64,000 nt of DNA, from positions 620,001-684,000 of the forward strand of contig NZ_JAUSQK010000001.1 of NCBI RefSeq assembly GCF_030811115.1, given 5' to 3'. This stretch comes from Olsenella profusa DSM 13989 (GTDB lineage Bacteria; Actinomycetota; Coriobacteriia; Coriobacteriales; Atopobiaceae). The position numbers and the translations under genes are program-made. Positions 8,056 to 17,145 of the stretch are shown here, piece by piece. Below the pieces are notes generated by a model. It ran no database searches, was not told where the DNA came from, and saw nothing but the letters and a program-made list of their open reading frames with translations. The first letter of the stretch is position 1. Every line of letters begins with the position of its first letter.

Positions 8056-8325
8056 CTATTTTCCGTAGACCTCGTCATGTGTGCCCGTACGCACAAGGAT
8101 GACCTCGTGCCCCGACAGCCGGTACATCAGTACCCACTTGTCCTTTGGGGGATTTGGTGCCGAGCCCACATGCAAGGAACGATACCCCTCGAGGGCATCG
8201 GTCAGGGCATGGGCACGATAGCGTGGACTCAGACTCGTCTCATCGCTCGCAAGTAGGTCGGAGATGGCCGTCTTGAGGGCCTCCATGTTCCAGTGCCGTC
8301 TCTTGCAGACCTTCACATCCCGCAG
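8056..8325 (-). CDS. YafQ/RelE-family mRNA interferase toxin (start codon uncertain)
   Basis: A small basic protein downstream of a Phd/YefM-type antitoxin. It has YafQ-family features: 'FLRDVKVCKRRHWNMEAL', a central 'LHVG' and 'DKWVLMYRLSGHEVIL', and the C-terminal catalytic-type 'RTGTHDEV'. Such toxins cleave mRNA on the ribosome until bound by their antitoxin. The conserved N-terminal part 'YTPRFLRDVK' is encoded upstream of the first usual start, GTG 8316, and no ATG, GTG or TTG lies in frame before it. I therefore extend to CTG 8325, tentatively. An ATG-ATG at 8354-8349 is out of frame and ends after a few codons. The gene is therefore either initiated at a non-AUG codon or truncated. 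Confidence 0.6.
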   Translation of the reverse strand: MRDVKVCKRRHWNMEALKTAISDLLASDETSLSPRYRAHALTDALEGYRSLHVGSAPNPPKDKWVLMYRLSGHEVILVRTGTHDEVYGK

Positions 8326-8363
8326 AAAGCGCGGAGTATATGACGCATCATATACGGTCTGCG

Positions 8364-8636
8364 CTACATGCCGAGGGCCGAGAACAGGCTCTCGGCAGTC
8401 TGATAGGTCTTGTGCGAGGAGTCATCCGCAAGCCCATCAGCCTCGTGCATGGCCCAACGCGTCTCAGGCGGAACCCCATCCTCCACAGCCAGCGGCCGGA
8501 TCTCCACCCAGGGCCTGTTGTTCTTGAACACCGTGACGCTGTGCCCGCTGCGGTTGGCCTGTGCCGTGAGCCTGGAGAAGTGCGTCTTTGCATCCGACAT
8601 GCCCACGGTGAGCGTCGTCTCAATAGATGCGCTCAT
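8364..8636 (-). CDS. Phd/YefM-family antitoxin
   Basis: A 90-residue protein. The N-terminal half 'VGMSDAKTHFSRLTAQANRS' followed by 'GHSVTVFKNNRPWVEIRPL' is the Phd/YefM DNA-binding fold. The C-terminal half, with 'SSHKTYQTAESLFSALGM', would wrap the toxin. The start at 8636 has AGGGGG 4 nt upstream. It precedes the YafQ-like toxin gene and would autoregulate the pair through the GGTCT/AGACC repeats just upstream. Confidence 0.8.
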   Translation of the reverse strand: MSASIETTLTVGMSDAKTHFSRLTAQANRSGHSVTVFKNNRPWVEIRPLAVEDGVPPETRWAMHEADGLADDSSHKTYQTAESLFSALGM

Positions 8637-8663
8637 GGTTCCCCCTTCATTCGCCTAAAAACA

Positions 8664-8691
8664 GGTCTGTTTCTAGACCATAGTATAGACC
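8664..8691. promoter_or_regulatory. Toxin-antitoxin operator: GGTCT/AGACC repeats
   Basis: On the plus strand GGTCT (8664-8668) is followed by an inverted AGACC (8675-8679) and by a second copy, TAGACC (8686-8691). The repeats lie 28-55 bp upstream of the antitoxin ATG and overlap promoter-like AT-rich sequence (TATACTAT on the minus strand). Such repeats are usual for autoregulated Phd/YefM operons. Confidence 0.5.
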
Positions 8692-8724
8692 GATATGGCC
8701 AAGAAAGATAGTCCGTTCCCGTCC

Positions 8725-11700
8725 CTACGCCTCGTCATCGCCACCCATCTCCTCGAGCACGCCGAGGGCCGCGGGCAGCAGCTCCTCCCTGCCCGTGTGG
8801 AACGGGTACGAGAGCCGCTTACTCTTGGGCTGGTAGATGCCGCGCCGCCCCTTGAACGCGAGCGCCTGCTGGCGCGTGAGCTCCGCGCCCTGGTAGATGA
8901 GCCGACCGTTCGTCAGCGAGACCGAGGTCACCCCCAGGCGCTCCGCACGGATGCGGATGCGCGCGCGGTCGAAGAGGTTCCTGCCCGCCAGCGGCAACGC
9001 ACCGTGGCTGTCCTCCAGCTCCCGCTGCATCGCATCCACGACGGCGAGCTCCGTGGCGGCGGCGAGCCGCCGGTAGGCGAGCACGCGCCGGTCCACCTCG
9101 GGCAGGTACTCCTCCGCCAGGTAGAAGTCCGCCGGGAGGTTGATGGTGACCTCGGAGAGCTCCACGTCGCCGCCCTCCCCACGCGCCTCGGCCACGGCCT
9201 GGCCCAGCATCTGCGTGAAGAGGTCGAAGCCCACGCTGGAGAGGTTGCCGTGCTGCTCGGCGCCCATGAGGGAGCCGGCACCGCGGATCTCGAGGTCGCG
9301 CATGGCGATGCGCATGCCGCTCCCCAGGTCCTGGTACTCGTTGATGGCCGTGAGGCGATCGGTCGCCTCGGGCGTGAGCGGCTGGTCGGCCGGGAACATG
9401 AAGTAGGCGTACGCCTGCTGCCGCCCGCGCCCCACGCGACCCTTGAGCTGGTAGAGCTGTGCGAGGCCCAGGCGCTGCGCATCCTCGATGATGAGTGTGT
9501 TGGTGTGCGGGTTGTCGATGCCGCTCTCGATGATGGTGGTGGCCACGAGTACGTCGATCTCGTGCTCCGAGAATTGTAGCATCACATCCTCCACCTGAGC
9601 GGCACCCATCTTGCCGTGCGCCACGCCGATGCGGGCCTCGGGTGCCGCCTCGCGCACGCGCTCGACGGCGTCCTCGATGGTGTGCACGCGGTTGCTCACG
9701 TAGTAGACCTGGCCCCTGCGCTCGATCTCGCTGCGGATGGCGTCGGAGACCACGTCGGGATCCCACTCGCCGACCGTCACCTTCACAGGCAGGCGTCCCG
9801 GTGGCGGCGTGAGGATGAGCGACATGTCGCGCACGCCGCTCATGGCCATCTGCATGGTGCGTGGTATGGGCGTGGCGGAGAGCGTGAGCACGTCCACCTG
9901 CTCCCGCATGTTCTTGAGCTGCTCCTTGTGCTGCACGCCAAAGCGCTGCTCCTCGTCGATGATCACGAGTCCCAGGTCATGTGGGCTCACGTCTGCGGAG
10001 AGCAGGCGGTGCGTGCCGATGAGCACGTCCACCGTGCCCTCGCGGAAGCCCTCGAGCGCGCGGCGCTGCCAGGCGGGCGTCACGAAGCGCGAGAGCACCT
10101 TGACGTCAAGGCCAAAGGGGGCAAAGCGCGCATTGAACGTCTCGAAGTGCTGCTGCGCCAGGATCGTCGTGGGACACAGCACCATCACCTGTCGCGCATC
10201 CTGGCAGCACTTGAAGGCGGCGCGCAGGGCCACCTCCGTCTTGCCAAAGCCCACGTCACCGCAGAGCAGGCGATCCATGGGTCTCGTTGATTCCATGTCG
10301 GCCTTGATGTCCGCGATGGCGGAGGCCTGGTCGGGCGTCAGCCGATAGGGGAAGCTCGCCTCCATCTCGGCCTGGGCCGGTGTGTCGGGCGAACAGGCGT
10401 GCCCCCGCACGGCCGAGCGGCGCGTGTAGAGGTCCACCAAGTCGAAGGCGAGCCTCTTGGCGCTCGTGCGCGCCTTGCCCGTGGCACGCGACCAGTCCGC
10501 CGTGTTGAGCCGTGTGAGCCTGGGCGCGCTGCCGTCGGGCCCCACATAGCGCGTAACGCGGTCAACCTGCTCCAGAGGCACGAAGAGCTTGTCGCCACCC
10601 GCATACTCGAGCAGGAAGTAGTCGCGCTCGCGGCCCCCAACCTCCTGGCGCACGATCCGGGAGAAGAGCGCGATGCCATGGGTGGCGTGCACCACATAGT
10701 CACCGGGCTTGAACGGGAACGTGACGGCAGTGGGGTCCACGCGGCGCGAACGCTGGTGGTGCGCGCGGCGTGCCGTGAGATCGGACACCGAGAGCACCGC
10801 CAGGCGCGCCGCGGGCACCACGATGCCCGCGGGCACCGGGGCATCGAAGAACGTGACCATGCCCCGCCTGAGGGGGGCGACGTCCCGCCTGGCCGCCTCT
10901 GACGCAACGGGCACGGCGTTCTCGGGGGCCGTGCCCAGCGACTCCTGCAGCGCGATGCCCTCGTCGGTGAGGCTCAGCTCCAGCGCCTCGCGTGCCGCGC
11001 GGTCGGGCACGGCAAAGACCACGGACGAGCCGTCCTGGGTAAGCTGCCGCACGCGACTCAGCAGCTTGGCGTCGGAGCCGGCGATGGAGGGCTGGCGCAC
11101 CTCAAGCTCGGCCGTGGTCGCAGCGCCCGAGCGCATGAGGGACGAGAGGCTCAGGCGCTGCTGGTGGCCGAAGTCCAACGCGCGCGGGGGCGTGAACAGT
11201 CCGTCCGTGCGCTCGTGCGCCGCCGCAGCCGATGCCTCGATCTCGTCCGTGGCCCGCTGGCAGTCATCGAAGAGGGCGCGTGGCTCCGCAAGGATCACAA
11301 GCGCGTCCTGGGAGATGTGCTCGATGGGGCTCGCCGAGGAGCCATAGAGCTCGACCAGGTACTTGTCGAGCGATGGGGCCACGGACCCCTGCTCGATGAG
11401 CTCGAGATCCGCCGCGACCTTGGTGGAGTCCAGCGCACGATGGTAGAGCGCCTTGCGCGCGGCGCCGATGGTCTCGCTCATGAGGGCGATCTCGCGACAG
11501 GGCAGCACCGTGACGCCCTCGAGGTCGCCGATGGTCTGCCCCGTGGATGACACCATCCGGCGCACGCGGTCTATCTCGTCGCCGAAGAACTCGATACGCA
11601 CCGGTGAGGTCGCCTGCGCGGGAAAGACGTCCACGGCATCGCCGTGGACGTGGAAGCTGCCGGGGGCGTTCACGCTGGCGCTGTCGCCAGCGTCCTCGTA

Positions 11701-12183
11701 GCCCATGCCCACCAGCAGGCGACTCATGTCCGCAAGCTCCAGCTCGTCACCCACAGAGAAGGTGCTGGAGGCAAAGTAGCCGGACCCGACGGGTGGCACG
11801 CGCCTCAGCAGGGCCGCCGCGCTGGCAACGACCAGGCACGCCTCGCCCGCCGCGAGGCGCATGATGGCACTCGTGCGGGCGCCAATGACGGCGTCGTCCG
11901 CCGGGACATCCGCCCATGGGCGATCCCTGCGCTGGGGATAGCGGGCGACCACATCCATGCCCAGCCATGCGGCAAGGGCGCGCGCGGTGCGCTCGGCCGC
12001 CTCCTCGCCCGAGACCACCATGAGGCAGGGACGGGGGCCGTATGCCCAGAGTGCCGCCGCCATGAGCGGACGGGCGCTCTGGGCCACGGCCAGTGTGGCA
12101 TCGTGCCCCAAGGAGAGCTCATGGATGAGCGGCGCAAGCTCCGGTGCCGAGAGCAGCTGGTGTGCCACACGGTTTATGAACAT
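8725..12183 (-). CDS. mfd: Transcription-repair coupling factor Mfd
   Basis: A 1152-residue SF2 translocase that pushes stalled RNA polymerase off damaged DNA and recruits UvrA. Order: UvrB-like N-terminal domains (about 1-350); CarD-like RNA polymerase interaction domain with 'FKPGDYVVHATHGIALFSRI'; helicase core with Walker A 'CGDVGFGKTEVA', 'DEEQRFGVQHKE' and 'LSATPIPRTMQMA'; and the C-terminal TRCF domain. Length is normal for the family. It is the last gene of the long minus-strand block and follows the GH13-GH77 gene by 98 bp. The Shine-Dalgarno before ATG 12183 is weak. Confidence 0.97.
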   Translation of the reverse strand: MFINRVAHQLLSAPELAPLIHELSLGHDATLAVAQSARPLMAAALWAYGPRPCLMVVSGEEAAERTARALAAWLGMDVVARYPQRRDRPWADVPADDAVIGARTSAIMRLAAGEACLVVASAAALLRRVPPVGSGYFASSTFSVGDELELADMSRLLVGMGYEDAGDSASVNAPGSFHVHGDAVDVFPAQATSPVRIEFFGDEIDRVRRMVSSTGQTIGDLEGVTVLPCREIALMSETIGAARKALYHRALDSTKVAADLELIEQGSVAPSLDKYLVELYGSSASPIEHISQDALVILAEPRALFDDCQRATDEIEASAAAAHERTDGLFTPPRALDFGHQQRLSLSSLMRSGAATTAELEVRQPSIAGSDAKLLSRVRQLTQDGSSVVFAVPDRAAREALELSLTDEGIALQESLGTAPENAVPVASEAARRDVAPLRRGMVTFFDAPVPAGIVVPAARLAVLSVSDLTARRAHHQRSRRVDPTAVTFPFKPGDYVVHATHGIALFSRIVRQEVGGRERDYFLLEYAGGDKLFVPLEQVDRVTRYVGPDGSAPRLTRLNTADWSRATGKARTSAKRLAFDLVDLYTRRSAVRGHACSPDTPAQAEMEASFPYRLTPDQASAIADIKADMESTRPMDRLLCGDVGFGKTEVALRAAFKCCQDARQVMVLCPTTILAQQHFETFNARFAPFGLDVKVLSRFVTPAWQRRALEGFREGTVDVLIGTHRLLSADVSPHDLGLVIIDEEQRFGVQHKEQLKNMREQVDVLTLSATPIPRTMQMAMSGVRDMSLILTPPPGRLPVKVTVGEWDPDVVSDAIRSEIERRGQVYYVSNRVHTIEDAVERVREAAPEARIGVAHGKMGAAQVEDVMLQFSEHEIDVLVATTIIESGIDNPHTNTLIIEDAQRLGLAQLYQLKGRVGRGRQQAYAYFMFPADQPLTPEATDRLTAINEYQDLGSGMRIAMRDLEIRGAGSLMGAEQHGNLSSVGFDLFTQMLGQAVAEARGEGGDVELSEVTINLPADFYLAEEYLPEVDRRVLAYRRLAAATELAVVDAMQRELEDSHGALPLAGRNLFDRARIRIRAERLGVTSVSLTNGRLIYQGAELTRQQALAFKGRRGIYQPKSKRLSYPFHTGREELLPAALGVLEEMGGDDEA

Positions 12184-12281
12184 CTCAACCCAATCGTACG
12201 ATGCGGGGTGGCGCCCCCGACGTCGCCCCGCACAGGGTCCACGGAGGACGCCGCCCTGGCAGGACGCCCGCAGGACCCCGC

Positions 12282-15200
12282 CTAGGCACGGTCGTTCGAC
12301 TTGGCAAGCTCGGACATCACATGACTTGCGTCAACGAGCGCATCCGGTCTCGCCTGCCAGCCCCAGTTGCCCGTCGCCACGCCCGGCACGTTCATGCGGG
12401 CGCTCGCACCCAGCATCAACAGGTCCTGGAGCGGCAGGATCACCACGTCCGCCGGACTCGTGAGGCATTCCCCCACCAGCCGTTCCGCCAGTTCGCACGC
12501 CTGACGCATGCCCTCGGGATCGCCCTTGTCGAAGCCAAAGTGCTCCTCCACCCAGCCAAGCAGGGTGTTGGTATCATGCGTGGAGCTATAGACCACCTTG
12601 TCTGGGGCCGGATGATACCCCGCACGCACGTCCTCATCGGCAAACTGGATGACGTCCATGCCGGGAAAGCCCGTCTGCTCCAGGAGCGCACGCACGGCAG
12701 GCGTGACGCTGCCCAGGTCCTCCGCCACCACGGGCAGGGGGCCGAACTTGCGGTAGGCCGTACGGAAGAGGTCCAGGCCACAGGCAAAGTTCCACTGTCC
12801 CGCCCGTGCTGATTGGCCCTTGGGAATGGCGTAGTACGACGAGAACCCCAGGAAGTGATCGAGGCGCACGTAGTCATAGAGCTCAAAGGCCCGCTCCAGG
12901 CGACGGAGCCACCACGAGTACCCATCGGCACGCATGAGCGACCAGTTGTAGGTGGGGTTGCCCCAAACCTGGCCCTCCTGGGCAAATGCGTCGGGCGGCG
13001 TGCCGGCCAGCACGGCAGGATAGCCCTTGGCGTCCAGCTCGAAGAGCTCGGGGTTGGCCCAGACGTCGGACGAGTCCGTCGAGACGTACATGGGCACGTC
13101 ACCAATGATCTGAATGCCTCGCCTGTTGGCATAGGCACGGATCTGCAGCCACTGGCGCATGAAGAAGAACTGCAGGGCGCACTCATGCTCGACGGCACCC
13201 GCGAGGCGCCTGTCACTGGCGAGGGCGGGCTTCCAGGTACGAAACTTGTTGGGCCACTCCTGCCAGGGCCTGCCCTTCTCCACCTTCTTGATGGCCATGA
13301 AGGTGGCATAGGGCAGCAGCCATGACTCGTTCCCCTCCACAAAGCGACGATAGGGCACGGAGTGCTCAAGATCGGAGGGAAGCGATGTGGTGCCATCGGG
13401 ACTCACGCCCCACATGAGCGAGACGTTGCCCGCAAAGGCGGAGGGGCCCGCATAGGGCGACCCAAAGCCATCCGTGGGGTTGACGGGCAGCACCTGCCAG
13501 TAGCGCATATGCCCCTCGGCCAGTCGGTCGACGAAGCGCCGGGCGGGCTCGCCTAGCGTTCCGGGCAGTGACGGTTGGTCCTCGTTGGGCAGCGACGTCA
13601 CGTGGCAGAGCACCCCCATGCCGCGCCTCATGGGCCTCTGGAGCCGCCGCTCCTGATGGAGCGCGATCACGGAGGTTCCCAGCGGCCAGAGGAAGACCTC
13701 GGCCACGCCATCCCTGACCGTGACGACACGCCCGGAGATCACGTCCGTCGCCTCGAGCTCACCTGTGGGGATGCGTATCGTATGGCTCTCGGAGCGCGAG
13801 CCGTTGGCCAACACGCACACCTCATCGCTCTCGTCACGGCGCCAGAAGCAGAACACGTCATCATTGGGTGCGAACGGCTCGAAGTCACCATCCACCAGCA
13901 CAGGAAGGGCCTTACGCAGCGCGATGGCATTGCGGTACACGTTGAAGCAGTCGGCATTCTCCCTGCCCCACGGGAAGGGCGCGCGGCAGTAGGGGTCGGC
14001 GTAGCCCTCCAGGCCGGCTTCGTCACCGTAGTAGACGCTCGGCACCCCAGGAAGGCACATCTGCAGGAACGCGGCGACCCACAGCCTGCTCACGGCAAGC
14101 CCGTGCGCCCCCTCGTCCAAGCGATAGGTGCGACGCTGGTCGTCCGAGAGACCGTCGGGCAGGGGGGCGCCCCCCAAAAGCGTCAGGAGTCGCATGCGGT
14201 CGTGGCTCCCCAGCAGGTTGAGCTCGCTCATGAAGTTCTCGCGTGGGTAGTTCTCGTAGAGTGACTCCAGCGTGTCTGCCAGCGTGTGCGCCGTCCCCTC
14301 TCCCCGGAGGAAGCTGATGATGGCATGGCGCAGCGGATAGTTCATGGTGCCATCGAGCTCGAGGCCCAGGAAGTAGCGACGCAGCCTGCCGTAGGCGCGC
14401 TTGTTGGAGGCGTCCTCCCACACCTCGCCAATGACCACGGCATCCTCGCGCTCGGCAAGGGCGGCAGCCTTGATGTCCTCGATGAAGCCGTCCGACAGCT
14501 CGTCGGCCACGTCGAGACGCCAGCCCCGGGCGCCCAGGCGCAGCCACTTGCGCACGACGCCGTCACGCCCGCAGATGAGCTCTCGAAACTCGGGGCAATC
14601 CTCCCGCACGGCAGGGAGGTCGGGATTGCCCCACCATGAGTCGTAGCTCCCGTCCTCGTGGAACGTAAACCAGCTGCGGTAGAGGGAGCCCTCACCCTGC
14701 GCGGCCCCCAGATCGGGGAAGAAGCCGGCACGGTTGAAGTAGAGGGAGTCGGCGCCCACGTGGTTGAAGACGCCGTCCAGGATGATCGATATGCCATGCG
14801 CCTTGGCATCCGCGCACAGACGCGAGAAGTCCCGCTCCGTGCCGAGCATGCCATCTATGCGCATATAGTCGACCGTGTCATAGCGATGGTTGGACGCCGC
14901 GGCAAAGATGGGGTTGAGGTAGATGACGGTGATGCCCAGCCCCTCGAGATAGCCCAGCTTCTCGCGAATGCCCTCGAGGTTGCCACCGTAGAAGTCCCAA
15001 GCGACGATGGCACCGTCACCGTCGCGCTCATAGCTGGGAGAGGCGTCCCAGTCCTTGACCAGGCGCCGCTTGGGGCCATTGTAGGATCTGGCCAAATCGT
15101 CACCGGAGAGCTTCTCCCAGCCCCTGCCTCGCGCAAAGCGGTCAGGGAAGATCTGGTAGACCACGCCATTCTTGTACCAGTCGGGCAGCACCTCGCGCCC

Positions 15201-15566
15201 GCGGTCGTACACCGTGATCTGGAAGGAGGCGGGATCGCCGAAGAAAAGGTCCCCCTCGCCACAGCTCACGTCCCCCCTGGCGCCGTAGCGCATCACGGCA
15301 CCGTCGGAAGCCGTGATGCGAAAGCTGTACCAGATGATCTCAGGCTCTTCGGGCTCGAAGGTCACCGAGAAGTGGACGTGGTCCTCCTCGGGCGCGGCAG
15401 CCATGTCGAGCAGGATCTCGCCCTTCTCGTCCACCCAGAGACGCAGCTGTACCGAGGCATCAGGTTCATCCCAAACGTCGATGCCCAAAGTAACGGCGCT
15501 GCCAACTCGCACAGCGCCGAAGGGTACTCTATAGGCCGCATCAGACGTAACGTGTCTGGCCCTCAA
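12282..15566 (-). CDS. malQ: Fused alpha-amylase-family glycosidase (GH13) and 4-alpha-glucanotransferase (GH77)
   Basis: A 1094-residue two-enzyme protein. Residues 1-120 look like an N-terminal beta domain of neopullulanase/cyclomaltodextrinase type. Residues 130-640 are GH13, with nucleophile Asp352 ('WRLDVADEL'), acid Glu381 ('VIGEVWED') and Asp456 ('LLGSHDRMRL'). Residues 647-1094 are a complete amylomaltase (GH77), with Asp903 ('VRLDHFLGF'), Glu949 ('VVAEDLGSV') and Asp998 ('STHDTNT'). It would hydrolyse and disproportionate maltodextrins in the cytoplasm. The start is TTG 15566, about 7 nt after GGGAGA; the next ATG would cut the beta domain. It lies 22 bp after glgA in the glycogen operon, so it probably processes glycogen-derived oligosaccharides. 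The gene symbol covers only the GH77 half. Confidence 0.92.
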   Translation of the reverse strand: MRARHVTSDAAYRVPFGAVRVGSAVTLGIDVWDEPDASVQLRLWVDEKGEILLDMAAAPEEDHVHFSVTFEPEEPEIIWYSFRITASDGAVMRYGARGDVSCGEGDLFFGDPASFQITVYDRGREVLPDWYKNGVVYQIFPDRFARGRGWEKLSGDDLARSYNGPKRRLVKDWDASPSYERDGDGAIVAWDFYGGNLEGIREKLGYLEGLGITVIYLNPIFAAASNHRYDTVDYMRIDGMLGTERDFSRLCADAKAHGISIILDGVFNHVGADSLYFNRAGFFPDLGAAQGEGSLYRSWFTFHEDGSYDSWWGNPDLPAVREDCPEFRELICGRDGVVRKWLRLGARGWRLDVADELSDGFIEDIKAAALAEREDAVVIGEVWEDASNKRAYGRLRRYFLGLELDGTMNYPLRHAIISFLRGEGTAHTLADTLESLYENYPRENFMSELNLLGSHDRMRLLTLLGGAPLPDGLSDDQRRTYRLDEGAHGLAVSRLWVAAFLQMCLPGVPSVYYGDEAGLEGYADPYCRAPFPWGRENADCFNVYRNAIALRKALPVLVDGDFEPFAPNDDVFCFWRRDESDEVCVLANGSRSESHTIRIPTGELEATDVISGRVVTVRDGVAEVFLWPLGTSVIALHQERRLQRPMRRGMGVLCHVTSLPNEDQPSLPGTLGEPARRFVDRLAEGHMRYWQVLPVNPTDGFGSPYAGPSAFAGNVSLMWGVSPDGTTSLPSDLEHSVPYRRFVEGNESWLLPYATFMAIKKVEKGRPWQEWPNKFRTWKPALASDRRLAGAVEHECALQFFFMRQWLQIRAYANRRGIQIIGDVPMYVSTDSSDVWANPELFELDAKGYPAVLAGTPPDAFAQEGQVWGNPTYNWSLMRADGYSWWLRRLERAFELYDYVRLDHFLGFSSYYAIPKGQSARAGQWNFACGLDLFRTAYRKFGPLPVVAEDLGSVTPAVRALLEQTGFPGMDVIQFADEDVRAGYHPAPDKVVYSSTHDTNTLLGWVEEHFGFDKGDPEGMRQACELAERLVGECLTSPADVVILPLQDLLMLGASARMNVPGVATGNWGWQARPDALVDASHVMSELAKSNDRA

Positions 15567-15588
15567 ACAGATCTCCCTCTCACTGCCG

Positions 15589-17070
15589 TCACCTGTACCG
15601 AATGACCTCGGGATGCAGGTCGTGGTAGATGCTCAAGTACTCGCCTGCGGCACGATCCCACGAAAAGTCGACCCGCATCGCCTGCTGCTGTAGCTTACCC
15701 CAAGCATCGGGATCGGTCCAAAAGACCTCACAAGCTCCAAGCAGACAGTCGGCCATCTCATCGGCATTCATGTTCGTGAAGCGGAAGCCGGTACCCTCAC
15801 CCGTGAACTGGTTGTACGGTGTGACGCTGTCAAGCAGGCCACCCGTCTCACGCACCACCGGGAGCGTGCCGTAGCGCATGGCGATCATCTGCGAGAGGCC
15901 GCACGGCTCGAACTCCGACGGCATCAGCAGGATGTCTCCGCCCGCATACATGCGATGGCTGAGCGCATTGTCGAAGGCTATGCGCGCGCACATCATGTCA
16001 CCATAGGTCCAGTCGAAGTAGGAGAACGCATCCTCCTGATCCTTGTCCCCCGTCCCCAGCACGGCCATCTGTATGCCATGCTCCATGAGCCCGCTCATGG
16101 CATAGCGCACCAGGCCCAGGCCCTTCTGGTTGGTCAGGCGACCGATCATCACGACGAGCGGGCATCCCGGATCGAGCTTGAGGCCCAGCTCCTGCTGGAG
16201 GGCGGCCTTGTTGGCGGCCTTGCCGTCCAGGGTGTCCGCGGAGTATGTCTGGGCGATGAGCCCATCGGTCGCAGGGTTCCAGACGTCGAGGTCGATGCCA
16301 TTGAGGATGCCGCGCAGCACGTTGGAGCGATTGCGGAAGAGCCCGTCCAGCCCCTCCCCATAGAAGGGCATCTGCAGCTCGTTGGCATAGCTTGGACTCA
16401 CCGTGGTGATGACGTCAGAGTAGCAGAGGGCCCCCTTCATGAAGTTGATGGTGTCGCGGTTGCAGTACAGCTGGTTGGCGGCGGTGGGGTTGTCCGCGAG
16501 GCCCAGCACGTCAGAGAGCACCTTCTCAGAGAACTGGCCCTGGAACTTGACGTTGTGCACGGTGAAGACGGTCTTCACGTTGCAGCAGGCCTTGGATGCC
16601 TGATAGAACTCGCGGATGAAGACGGGCGCCATGGCGCACTGCCAGTCGTTGCAGTGGAGGACGTCCACCTGCAGCTCCGGTAGGAGCTCGATGGCCTCGC
16701 AGATGGCCTTGGAGAAGAACGCGAAGCGCTCGCCGTCGTCGAAGTAGCCATAGGCGGCGTCACGCTTGAAGTAGGCCTCATTGTCCACGAAGTAGAAGCT
16801 CACGCCGTCGTACGTGAGCTTCTCGATGCCGCAGTAGACGCTGCGCCATGCCAGGGGCACGTAGAAGTCGGCGATATGCCGCATCTGCTCCCGGTACTCG
16901 GCGGGAATGAAGCCGTACTTGGGCAGAATGACGGAGACCTTGGCGCCAGCCTCCTTGAGCGCGACGGGCAGTGACCCCGCGACATCGCCCAGGCCACCCG
17001 TCTTCACAAAGGGCACGGCCTCGGATGCCGCAAAGAGGACCTTGATCTTCCTTCTGACCTTGTCTGCCAT
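15589..17070 (-). CDS. glgA: Glycogen synthase (ADP-glucose)
   Basis: A 493-residue GT5 enzyme that transfers glucose from ADP-glucose to the alpha-1,4-glucan end. The N-terminal 'EAVPFVKTGGLGDVAGSLP' is the KTGGL ADP-glucose motif. 'VDVLHCNDWQ' and 'GRLTNQKGL' are present, and the C-terminal domain has 'LMPSEFEPCGLSQMIAMRYG'. Start ATG 17070 has AGGGG 5 nt upstream; a GTG two codons earlier is possible. It is co-transcribed after glgC and glgD, which supply and tune its substrate. Confidence 0.97.
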   Translation of the reverse strand: MADKVRRKIKVLFAASEAVPFVKTGGLGDVAGSLPVALKEAGAKVSVILPKYGFIPAEYREQMRHIADFYVPLAWRSVYCGIEKLTYDGVSFYFVDNEAYFKRDAAYGYFDDGERFAFFSKAICEAIELLPELQVDVLHCNDWQCAMAPVFIREFYQASKACCNVKTVFTVHNVKFQGQFSEKVLSDVLGLADNPTAANQLYCNRDTINFMKGALCYSDVITTVSPSYANELQMPFYGEGLDGLFRNRSNVLRGILNGIDLDVWNPATDGLIAQTYSADTLDGKAANKAALQQELGLKLDPGCPLVVMIGRLTNQKGLGLVRYAMSGLMEHGIQMAVLGTGDKDQEDAFSYFDWTYGDMMCARIAFDNALSHRMYAGGDILLMPSEFEPCGLSQMIAMRYGTLPVVRETGGLLDSVTPYNQFTGEGTGFRFTNMNADEMADCLLGACEVFWTDPDAWGKLQQQAMRVDFSWDRAAGEYLSIYHDLHPEVIRYR

Positions 17071-17145
17071 GGCCACCCCTATCTTTCTCTGGGATGAGCA
17101 AGGGGCCGCCCCTCACAGGGCGACCCCTCGCCATCCGGCCTTGAA

